A stretch of 14,412 nucleotides of DNA from Candidatus Parvarchaeota archaeon (GTDB taxonomy: Archaea > Nanobdellota > Nanobdellia > Parvarchaeales > Parvarchaeaceae): contig JAMCRB010000014.1 in the NCBI GenBank assembly GCA_023380435.1, forward strand, positions 1-14,412, written 5' to 3'. Each line of letters begins with the position of its first letter. Position 1 is the stretch's first letter. A program made the position numbers and the translations under genes. The notes beneath the pieces are model-generated. The model saw only the letters and a list, made by a program, of their open reading frames with translations, was not told the DNA's origin and ran no database searches. Below are positions 1 through 6,617 of this stretch, piece after piece.

Positions 1-103
1 AAAGACCGGCAATTACGAAGCTTATGGCGCCGAATGTATACCTCTTATTCGCCTCTTTTTTGTCGATGTTGCACTTTCCCGGGAGGTAATACGTTTTTTC
101 CAT
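1..103 (-). CDS. Small membrane protein of unknown function, N-terminal part (runs off left edge)
   Basis: An open frame starts with ATG at 103-101 and stays open for 34 codons to the window edge, so only the N-terminus is visible. It begins MEKTYYLPGKCNIDKKEANK, followed by a hydrophobic stretch (FGAISFVIAGL) that looks like the start of a membrane segment. The short polar head with a PGKCNI motif and a cluster of basic residues before the membrane segment resembles conserved small membrane proteins carrying a 'G-x-C-N-I' head, but I cannot name the family. The start lies 4 nt after the stop of the flavin reductase gene, so the two are probably co-transcribed. No clear Shine-Dalgarno sequence precedes it. 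Function unknown. Confidence 0.6.
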   Translation of the reverse strand, partial: MEKTYYLPGKCNIDKKEANKRYTFGAISFVIAGL

Positions 104-107
104 CAGT

Positions 108-671
108 TTACTGCTTGCCTTTCTTTAGTCTTATAGCCCATTCAGCGAGTTTTTGTACCAGGTCTTTGAGTATATCTCTTGTACCCTCATCTGTAAAGAC
201 CCCCTCGCTTATTTTGTCTCCTGCGCCGGCTATAAAGACCTGCGGCCTCTCCAGAGGATGCGCATTTAAAAAAGAGAATATCTGTCTTAGGTGATACTGC
301 GCCACAGCTGTGCCTATTATTGCCCCGCCGCTCGCGCCGACTGTAGCAACGGCTTTATCATCGAATGAGTTGCTCCCATATGGCCTTGAAGCCCAGTCTA
401 TTGCGTTTTTAAGAACGCCTGGGATCGAACGATTATATTCGGGAGTCGCAATAATCACGGCGTCAGCTTCCTTTATCTTTCGCTTGAATTCCTTCACGGC
501 CTCCGGCATCTCCGCTTCGCTGTCCTGATCATATAAAGGTATGCCTTTTAAATCAAGTATTTCGAAGTCCACGCTCCCCGGTGTGATTTCTTTGATCGTA
601 GTTAGTATAGCTTTATTGAAGGATTCTTTTCTCAAGCTCCCGGCAAATCCAACTATTTTTATTTTTTCCAT
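108..671 (-). CDS. NAD(P)H-dependent FMN reductase (ChrR/YieF/azoreductase-like flavoprotein)
   Basis: This 187-residue protein is a flavodoxin-fold reductase that binds FMN and passes electrons from NAD(P)H to flavin, quinones, azo compounds or metal oxyanions. The phosphate-binding loop GSLRKESFN is at residues 11-19. The family hallmark TPEYNRSIPGVLKNAIDW is at about 76-93 and contacts the isoalloxazine ring. The segment VGASGGAIIGTAVAQ at about 111-125 matches the third conserved region. Length is normal for the family (about 175-190). There is no signal peptide, so it should be cytosolic. It has its own TATA box 24 nt upstream of the ATG and is followed after 4 nt by a small membrane protein gene. 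Its natural substrate cannot be read from sequence. Nearby redox-defence genes make a role in quinone or flavin redox balance plausible (inference). Confidence 0.9.
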   Translation of the reverse strand: MEKIKIVGFAGSLRKESFNKAILTTIKEITPGSVDFEILDLKGIPLYDQDSEAEMPEAVKEFKRKIKEADAVIIATPEYNRSIPGVLKNAIDWASRPYGSNSFDDKAVATVGASGGAIIGTAVAQYHLRQIFSFLNAHPLERPQVFIAGAGDKISEGVFTDEGTRDILKDLVQKLAEWAIRLKKGKQ

Positions 672-690
672 CAGCTATATACTACATTAC

Positions 691-700
691 ATTATAAAAA
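691..700 (-). promoter_or_regulatory. TATA box of the FMN reductase gene
   Basis: On the minus strand this reads TTTTTATAAT. Its centre lies about 24 nt before the ATG at 671. At the normal archaeal TATA-to-start distance, transcription would begin at or next to the ATG, giving a leaderless mRNA. It shares the 113-bp divergent region 672-784 with the asparaginase promoter. Confidence 0.55.
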
Positions 701-748
701 GCTTGTGTTAAACTCTTAAAAACGTGGAATCAATATGTCATAAGACAT

Positions 749-757
749 AAATATAAG
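749..757 (+). promoter_or_regulatory. TATA box of the asparaginase gene
   Basis: AAATATAAG is centred about 32 nt before the ATG at 785, which predicts a leader of only a few nucleotides. GAGG at 779-782 is only two bases from the ATG, too close to act as a ribosome binding site for this start. Confidence 0.5.
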
Positions 758-784
758 TTTTGTTCATAAATCTATCAAGAGGAC

Positions 785-1882
785 ATGGAAACTCTGGAGG
801 AATTTGCAAAAATTCTTGGCGTGCCTCTCTCCGACTACGTTCTTCTAAATAAGGATAAAAACCAAAAAAAAGCGAACATCTGCTGGATAAGGACCGGCGG
901 AACAATCGACCAGATAAAAGACAAAGAAACTGGACGACTGAAGATAGCAACAAAAGAGGAGCTAAACCACAGTGCATTGGGACTGGATGAGCTTGTTGAC
1001 TATGACAAAATCGATGATTTGATAAGGCCGATCGATAGCTCCAACATGGTGCCCGAGTTCTGGGAGAAGATTTCTGATTACATCCGTGAAAAAAGAGAGA
1101 AATACGATGGGTTTGTCATATCTCACGGGACCGACACTATGCACTACACATCAAGCGCTCTCGCATTTCTACTTTCAGACATAAAGAAACCGATCATAAT
1201 GACTGGTTCGATGATACCGCTCTCGGAGCCGAACAGTGATGCCGTCGATAACATGCGAAATGCTTTTATAACCGCCGGCTACAGCGGACTCAAAGGGGTA
1301 TACATAGCCTTCGGTTCAAAAATAATAAATGGCGCAAATGCGGCAAAAATATCGCCGGATCAGTTGGACGCTTTCAGGAGCATAAATAAAAAATATGCCG
1401 GGTTTGTATTTGACAACAATCTGTACATAAATAAGACAATCAAATACACGCCTTTCGAAGACGACAATAAAGAATTCAGAGGATTCAATAAAAATGTAAG
1501 ACTCATCAAGGCCTTCCCTGGTATGGGTCCTAAAGTGTTTTATGATGCAGTAGGCGACAAAGTCGACGGTATAATACTGTCTGCATTCGGGTCTGGAGGG
1601 GCGAATACAGAACAGGACTCGGTCATTGACGGAATAAAAGAAGCCGTTAAAAACAAAATACCTGTTTTTGTATGCACCCAATGCGATGACGGAAAGGTTA
1701 AGCTGGAAGGCGCCAACGCTTATGATGTAAATTACAGGCTCAGAGAAGCAGGAGCGGTTGGACTTGGCGGCCTGCACGAGGAAGGGGCGATAGTAAAACT
1801 GATGTACGTGACCGGCAAAACCAAAAAATATGATGAAATAGTGGATATGATGACAAGAGATGTGTGCGGCGAAGAAGATTAG
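785..1882 (+). CDS. L-asparaginase, type I-like (GatD/AnsA superfamily)
   Basis: This 365-residue protein of the asparaginase/GatD superfamily is predicted to hydrolyse L-asparagine to aspartate and ammonia. Both threonine motifs are present: TGGTI with Thr40, and HGTDTMHYT with Thr116 and Asp117. Lys188 in NAAKIS matches the conserved lysine of the second catalytic triad. The region TGSMIPLSEPNSDA (140-153) resembles archaeal type I asparaginases more than GatD, where this stretch usually reads like VGSQRSSDRPSSDA. The roughly 80-90-residue beta-barrel N-terminal domain of GatD is absent; instead there is a 30-residue extension. No gatE lies nearby, so I favour a free-standing asparaginase over a GatDE subunit. 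Its stop overlaps the convergent aspS stop by 4 bp. It borders the asparaginyl-tRNA-forming operon and uses the product of that pathway. Alternative: a divergent GatD. Confidence 0.85.
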   Translation: METLEEFAKILGVPLSDYVLLNKDKNQKKANICWIRTGGTIDQIKDKETGRLKIATKEELNHSALGLDELVDYDKIDDLIRPIDSSNMVPEFWEKISDYIREKREKYDGFVISHGTDTMHYTSSALAFLLSDIKKPIIMTGSMIPLSEPNSDAVDNMRNAFITAGYSGLKGVYIAFGSKIINGANAAKISPDQLDAFRSINKKYAGFVFDNNLYINKTIKYTPFEDDNKEFRGFNKNVRLIKAFPGMGPKVFYDAVGDKVDGIILSAFGSGGANTEQDSVIDGIKEAVKNKIPVFVCTQCDDGKVKLEGANAYDVNYRLREAGAVGLGGLHEEGAIVKLMYVTGKTKKYDEIVDMMTRDVCGEED

Positions 1883-3669
1883 CTCTTTTTATCGTTCTTT
1901 ACGCTAAGGTCATAGTCATTCTGCAGTCTTTTATCGCTTACAGAATCAGGCGAACCATCTAAAGGCGACTCAAATCTCCTGTTTTTTGGAAACAGTATAA
2001 AATCCCTTATATCGTATTCTCCGCTTAGAGTAGCGACTACTCTGTCAAAGCCCAGGGCTATCCCGCCGTGTACTGGGGCCCCGAAGGACAGAGCCTCAAT
2101 GAGAAAGCCCAGAGATCTCTCTATTTCTTCTTCAGACAGGCCCATTTTAGACAGTACCTTTTTCTGCATGTCAGGGTTATGGATCCTTATCGATCCGCCG
2201 CCTATCTCCATCCCGTTTAAGACCAAGTCGTAGCGCTTTCCCAGTACCTTTTCAGGCGCAGAATCGATGAGATCTTTCGTTTCTTCAGTAGGCGCAACGA
2301 ATGGGTTGTGCATAGGCTGCAGCTCGCCCGTGACTTCGTCTTTTTCGAAAAGCGGAAACTTGTCGACCCACAAAAACGCATATTTTTTCTTGGCCTGCCT
2401 CAAAACAAGCCCGACTATCCTGCCGATTCTTGACATTGCTGCAAGGAGGATATTCTCAGACGGGTCTGAGCCTATAAGTATCAAATCCCCGTCCTTTGCG
2501 TCTAGCTTTGACATCATTTGCTTGCTGACTCCGCTTAGAGAAGCTGCTATCGAAGGAGGGTCCGATTCGATTTTATCCTTTATAACATAAAGCCATGTCA
2601 GCCCTTTAAGTCCCAGGTTCTTTGCTATTTCCACAAGCTCCAATATCTTTTTCTTGTCTATTTTCTGGGATTTTCGGCCCATCTCGGCTGAAAATTTCAA
2701 TGCTTTGACTTTGCCGCCTGCGGATATGACTTTCTTTATTATGTTATAATCACTTTTTGACAGCTCTTCTGTCAAGTCGAATAAAACGTTGTCAAAGCGC
2801 GTATCGGGCTTGTCTGATCCATATCTTTCCATGGCCTCCAAATAATCCATGTGCGGGAATGGAAGCTCGATTTTCTCTTCCATTACCTCTTCGAAAACTT
2901 TCTTAAACATCGCTTCTATCAGGCCTTGTATGTATTTCTCGTCCTTGAACGACACTTCGAGGTCTATCTGGGTGAATTCCGGCTGCCTGTCCTCCCTGGG
3001 ATCTTCGTCCCTGAAGACTTTTGCCACTTGAAAATATTTATCCAGTCCGGCAATCATCGAGAGCTGTTTGTAGACCTGCGGAGACTGCGGCAGGCCGTAA
3101 AATTTGCCTTTGTGCATCCTTGATGGAGTTATAAATGTCCTCGAACCGCTGGCGTCATACGTGTCTTTAACGAGTATCGGTGTCTCGAGTTCCAGGAATC
3201 CCTCGCCCCAGAAGAACTTTCTTATGGTTTTCGTAAGCTTATCCCTGAATTCGATGTTGTTGACCATCCTTCTTCTCCTCAGGTCCAAGTATCTGTATTT
3301 CAGCCTGAGGTCGTCAGACGGCAGGAATTTCTCCTTTTCTTCGGTTATTTCAAATGGGAGGACCTTTGATTTGTTTATTATTCTGAAAGATTCTACGCGG
3401 ACCTCTACGTTTCCTGTAGGATTCGACGGGTCTACTGTGTCCTTTTCCCTTTTTCTTACTGTCCCTTCTACAGAGATTACATACTCTTTACCCAGCTCTT
3501 CCGCCTCTTTCTTCAGGTTTCCGTCAAAAACCAGCTGTGTAGTGCCGTATCTGTCGGTTAAATCCACGAACAATAGGCCGCCATGGTCCCGTATGTACCT
3601 GCACCAGCCGTTTAGAACGACTTTTTTGCCTTCGTCGTGATCCCTAACTTTACCGCAATCTGCTTCCAT
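1879..3669 (-). CDS. aspS: Aspartyl-tRNA synthetase, bacterial type with GAD domain, probably non-discriminating
   Basis: This 596-residue class IIb synthetase attaches aspartate to tRNA. An N-terminal OB-fold anticodon domain (1-105) includes IRDHGGLLFVDL. Motif 2 is FRDEDPREDRQPEFTQID (219-236). An inserted GAD domain spans about 295-420. Motif 3 is GIALGFDRVVATL (536-548). The GAD insertion and full length mark the bacterial type, whereas most archaea carry a shorter archaeal/eukaryal AspRS of about 430-440 residues. His29 occupies the position that is Leu30 in discriminating E. coli AspRS and His31 in the non-discriminating Pseudomonas enzyme, so it should charge both tRNA(Asp) and tRNA(Asn). 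The second specificity position appears to be Asp77, neither the Lys nor the Gly I would expect. It is the last gene of gatC-gatA-gatB-aspS, 7 nt after gatB, which fits supply of Asp-tRNA(Asn) to the amidotransferase. Confidence 0.97.
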   Translation of the reverse strand: MEADCGKVRDHDEGKKVVLNGWCRYIRDHGGLLFVDLTDRYGTTQLVFDGNLKKEAEELGKEYVISVEGTVRKREKDTVDPSNPTGNVEVRVESFRIINKSKVLPFEITEEKEKFLPSDDLRLKYRYLDLRRRRMVNNIEFRDKLTKTIRKFFWGEGFLELETPILVKDTYDASGSRTFITPSRMHKGKFYGLPQSPQVYKQLSMIAGLDKYFQVAKVFRDEDPREDRQPEFTQIDLEVSFKDEKYIQGLIEAMFKKVFEEVMEEKIELPFPHMDYLEAMERYGSDKPDTRFDNVLFDLTEELSKSDYNIIKKVISAGGKVKALKFSAEMGRKSQKIDKKKILELVEIAKNLGLKGLTWLYVIKDKIESDPPSIAASLSGVSKQMMSKLDAKDGDLILIGSDPSENILLAAMSRIGRIVGLVLRQAKKKYAFLWVDKFPLFEKDEVTGELQPMHNPFVAPTEETKDLIDSAPEKVLGKRYDLVLNGMEIGGGSIRIHNPDMQKKVLSKMGLSEEEIERSLGFLIEALSFGAPVHGGIALGFDRVVATLSGEYDIRDFILFPKNRRFESPLDGSPDSVSDKRLQNDYDLSVKNDKKS

Positions 3670-3676
3670 TATAGGT

Positions 3677-4972
3677 TTATTTAATATATTTGGCTAATAT
3701 ATCCTTTATTCTCACTGCCACTTTCTTTTGTGGTATGCCATACTTTTTTGAGATTGTACTTACTATAAAATCAACCACTTTCGGGTTTTTCTTGTAACGC
3801 TCCACCAAGTCAGGACTGGAAGACAATTCTTTTTCTATGCTATCGTCTATTTTTTCGTCTGAAATGACATCCTCTGCTGGCGGTATACCGTTTTCAACTT
3901 TTTTTATTATTTCCCTGTCTATCTGTATGCCTTTCTCTATGTAGCCGGCAAGAAGCACCAGCGACTTCTCGTTCACAGCGTTTCCAAATCTCTTTTTAGC
4001 TTCGAGAGCATTGAGAACTAGGTCTGGCTTTAAGTTCGTTTTCTCCAGCCCGTGCTTCAGAAGGTTCAGCGCATCCTTGTCCAGTGCTATAAGCTCAAGT
4101 ATTGTTTTATAATCAAGGCTGTATTTATCCGCTATTTCTCTGCTAATCTGCCTAGCGTCGAAAACATCTTCCTTTATCTCAAGGCCGGAAACAGAGAAAT
4201 CGGTCAAATCCGGCTCGTATATGTATCCATACTCTTCATCGGTTTCCTTCTCCCTTGATGAAACCGTTGTCTGCGAAGCCTCCTCATAGCTCCTCGTCTC
4301 CTTCTCGGGCTGACGTCCTGATTTTATAATCTCACCCTGGCGTTTCGTTTCGTATCTGGACGCGTCTATAAGGTTTTTTATGCCGGTAACGTTCTTTATC
4401 TCAACCCTGTTTTCCCCGAGCGATATGTTAAGGTCCGCTTTCATCTCCTTGTCTATATCCACGCCTATGTAGTACAATATTGATCTTAGCACCGACAGGA
4501 ATTCCCTGAGCTGGTCTTCGCTGGTTATATCCGGGTCAGTGACTATCTCTATCAATGGAATCCCAGAGCGATTAAAATCAAGCAGAGTGTACTTGCTTTC
4601 CCGTATTATGCGGGCCGGGTCTTCCTCTATCTGTATCCTGCGTATGCGGACGGTAGAGGATGATAACTTTATCTCTCCCCCTATGCCTATAGAGCCGGCT
4701 AGCTGCGTTATTTGAAAAGATTTCGGTAAATCCGGATAGAAATAAGTCTTTCTAACAAATGATATAGACTGATTTATTTTACAGTTAAGAGCCTTCGAAA
4801 CGGATTTTGCAATCCTAACTGCCTCTTTGTTTAGTGAAGGCTTAGAGCCGGGAAATCCCATACATATCGGGCAGATATTCGTGTTAGGCTGGTCTGCATC
4901 TTCAGTGCTGCAGCTGCAGAAAAGTTTTGAATGTGTTGGCAGAGCTACATGCACTTCTAGTCCTATTTTCAT
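3677..4972 (-). CDS. gatB: Asp-tRNA(Asn)/Glu-tRNA(Gln) amidotransferase subunit B
   Basis: This 431-residue GatB binds the mischarged tRNA and activates its side-chain carboxylate with ATP before ammonia from GatA arrives. GLEVHVAL starts at residue 4. The zinc-site cysteines are intact (Cys19, Cys21, Cys34 and Cys37 in FCSCS...CPIC). YFYPDLPKSFQITQ, IRRIQIEEDPARI, DFNRSGIPLIEIVTDPD and MKADLNISL follow in the family order. The C-terminal helical/YqeY-like tail ends in VAVRIKDILAKYIK. It is somewhat shorter than the usual 470-480 residues. The usual HLEED motif reads QIEED here, a change near the kinase site. The ATG overlaps the gatA stop by 4 nt (ATGA), and GGGGGA lies 5 nt upstream as a possible ribosome binding site. 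This is strong evidence of coupled translation. Confidence 0.97.
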   Translation of the reverse strand: MKIGLEVHVALPTHSKLFCSCSTEDADQPNTNICPICMGFPGSKPSLNKEAVRIAKSVSKALNCKINQSISFVRKTYFYPDLPKSFQITQLAGSIGIGGEIKLSSSTVRIRRIQIEEDPARIIRESKYTLLDFNRSGIPLIEIVTDPDITSEDQLREFLSVLRSILYYIGVDIDKEMKADLNISLGENRVEIKNVTGIKNLIDASRYETKRQGEIIKSGRQPEKETRSYEEASQTTVSSREKETDEEYGYIYEPDLTDFSVSGLEIKEDVFDARQISREIADKYSLDYKTILELIALDKDALNLLKHGLEKTNLKPDLVLNALEAKKRFGNAVNEKSLVLLAGYIEKGIQIDREIIKKVENGIPPAEDVISDEKIDDSIEKELSSSPDLVERYKKNPKVVDFIVSTISKKYGIPQKKVAVRIKDILAKYIK

Positions 4973-6315
4973 AAATCCCCCAGGTTGTATTTAAAATTGT
5001 ATTTGAATGACTTCTCCCACTCTTCTCCGAAAGAAACAAGGCCCATGTCCTCAAACTGCCCTCCAGTTATTTGAATCCCCACTGGGAGTCCATTTAGATA
5101 GTCAGATGGGAGAGATATACTCGGGAACCCGCAGAGATTCGACGGGATCGTAAGCAGGTCCATAGAATAGTTCTGAAGCGGAGTGAAACTCTGCGCCTCC
5201 TTTATGGTAGGAGCGATGACTGGCATCGTGGGGGATATTACGAAAGAATCCTTCAAAAACGAGGACATCTTGTCTTTTATGGCCCTTCTTATCTTTAACG
5301 CTTTTTCATAATATTTGCTTCTGACGCTTGCGCCTCTTATGAAAGTCCCGAGAAGTATTTTTCTTTTCGCCTCTTCCCCGAAAGCCTCCCTGGCTTCTGT
5401 AAAGAAATCGTTATATCCCTTGGAAAAATCATCGACTTTTAATCCGTATTTGAACCCGGTGAATTTAGCCAGGTTAGTCGAGGCCTCCGCCATCGAAATT
5501 ATATAGTAAACAGGTATGGAGTAATCTATCTCCGGGATACTTAAGTGTTCTATTTTGAAACCGGCGGAAGAGAGCTTTTTGACTGTATTGTCAAAAGACG
5601 ACTTTATGTTTTTGTCTATTTTGCTGTAAAGCTCGTCCACTATGACTAGTCTTTGCTTACTCACGTTATTTAAAACGGCGTCGACAGAGGTCGTATCCGC
5701 CGGGTCTTTCCCGATGGATTTTCCCATTAGAGTACGGATGTCTTCGGAAGAACGTGACATAAAGCCTATCTTATCGAGAGAATTTGAATAATCTATCAGC
5801 CCGTATCTTGATATCAGCCCGTACGTCGGGGTAAACCCCACAACACCGCAGAACGAGGCCGGCGCGGCTATCGACCCCCCAGTCGACTCGGCAACGGCCA
5901 CGTGATACTTCAGTATAGCTGTTGCAATCGCAGCTCCGCTGCTGGATCCGCCGGCTACACGTGTTTCGTCAAATGGGTTTTTAGCAGGCGTCTCGGAGTT
6001 TATCCCAAAGCTCCCGAATCCAAATTCGTCCATGTTTGTTTTGCCGAGGATGCTGAAACCTTCCTTTTCCAGTCTCTTTATAACCGTAGCGCTAAATGGG
6101 GGTATGTATCCTTTGAGTATCTTTGATGAGGCGGTAGTCTCCATCCCTTTAACGCAAATGTTGTCCTTTACGCTCATCGGGAACCCTGCTGAAATCTGCT
6201 TGTTTATAAAATTAAAAGCGCCGAATTTTCTGTTTAATCCCCCTAACTCCTCTAAAAGTTTATTATAATAACCGCTTGGCTTCTCTTTCTTCAAGAATTC
6301 CTCTATATATTTCAT
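4969..6315 (-). CDS. gatA: Asp-tRNA(Asn)/Glu-tRNA(Gln) amidotransferase subunit A (glutaminase)
   Basis: This 448-residue amidase-signature protein releases ammonia from glutamine and channels it to GatB. The Ser-cisSer-Lys triad is intact with normal spacing: Lys50 (SVKDN), Ser124 (AGGSSSG) and nucleophile Ser148 (STGGSIA), 24 residues apart as in the family. Two flanking residues differ. The usual GSDTGGSIR reads AESTGGSIA here, so the Asp is Ser144 and the Arg is Ala150. These changes are in the DNA at about 5869-5892, in an otherwise well-conserved stretch followed by PASFCGVVGF. It overlaps gatC and gatB by 4 nt each (ATGA junctions), indicating a single polycistronic mRNA and matched synthesis. 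No separate GatDE is seen in this window. In archaea GatCAB is normally dedicated to Asn-tRNA(Asn). Confidence 0.97.
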   Translation of the reverse strand: MKYIEEFLKKEKPSGYYNKLLEELGGLNRKFGAFNFINKQISAGFPMSVKDNICVKGMETTASSKILKGYIPPFSATVIKRLEKEGFSILGKTNMDEFGFGSFGINSETPAKNPFDETRVAGGSSSGAAIATAILKYHVAVAESTGGSIAAPASFCGVVGFTPTYGLISRYGLIDYSNSLDKIGFMSRSSEDIRTLMGKSIGKDPADTTSVDAVLNNVSKQRLVIVDELYSKIDKNIKSSFDNTVKKLSSAGFKIEHLSIPEIDYSIPVYYIISMAEASTNLAKFTGFKYGLKVDDFSKGYNDFFTEAREAFGEEAKRKILLGTFIRGASVRSKYYEKALKIRRAIKDKMSSFLKDSFVISPTMPVIAPTIKEAQSFTPLQNYSMDLLTIPSNLCGFPSISLPSDYLNGLPVGIQITGGQFEDMGLVSFGEEWEKSFKYNFKYNLGDL

Positions 6316-6584
6316 ATCTTCGGCCCTATCACAAAAAACCGGTAGGTTTTGGTGTTTTTTAGTATGCCTTCTACGTCTTCAAACTTCACCTGCCTGTCCT
6401 CTCTGTACTGTCCCGGGATATCAATGGAATGAAAGGCCGGGTCGACGTCATCGCACTTGACTTCGCTTATTTTGTCGAAATATCGGAGTATGTCGTCTGT
6501 GTCTTTCTTTAGTTTCTCTCTCTGTTTTGCAGGCACTTTTAACCTGCATACTTTCAGGAGCCTGTCGAACTCCGCATCTTCCAT
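6312..6584 (-). CDS. gatC: Asp-tRNA(Asn)/Glu-tRNA(Gln) amidotransferase subunit C
   Basis: This 90-residue protein matches GatC, which wraps around GatA and GatB and stabilises the complex. The N-terminal half holds the helical region with LKKDTDDILRYFDKISEV, equivalent to the bacterial 'L..IL.y...L..vdt..v' signature, then DVDPAFHSIDIP. The C-terminus ends FFVIGPKI, similar to the GYFVGPKI ending seen in archaeal GatC rather than the bacterial ending. It is the first gene of the gatCAB-aspS operon and overlaps gatA by 4 nt. It begins 33 nt after glnA and has an AT-rich TATA-like element there, so it may be transcribed separately from glnA as well as by read-through. Confidence 0.93.
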   Translation of the reverse strand: MEDAEFDRLLKVCRLKVPAKQREKLKKDTDDILRYFDKISEVKCDDVDPAFHSIDIPGQYREDRQVKFEDVEGILKNTKTYRFFVIGPKI

Positions 6585-6599
6585 TAGTATAGGAAGGGT

Positions 6600-6613
6600 T
6601 TTATATTCTTAAA
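6600..6613 (-). promoter_or_regulatory. Possible TATA element for the gatCAB-aspS operon
   Basis: On the minus strand the 33-nt gap after glnA contains TTTAAGAATATAAA, centred about 20-25 nt before the gatC ATG. This suggests a leaderless promoter for the operon. It is weaker than the other TATA boxes here, and read-through from glnA is an alternative. Confidence 0.35.
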
Positions 6614-6617
6614 GTTA

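Noticed and set aside
1316..1777. A 153-codon open frame on the minus strand inside the asparaginase gene.
   Set aside because: It lies wholly antisense to a well-supported gene with conserved catalytic motifs and its translation shows no recognisable domain.
785..1882. Calling the asparaginase gene gatD.
   Set aside because: The N-terminal GatD domain is missing, no gatE is present in the window and the TGSMIPLSEPNSDA stretch resembles type I asparaginase; GatCAB already supplies amidation here.
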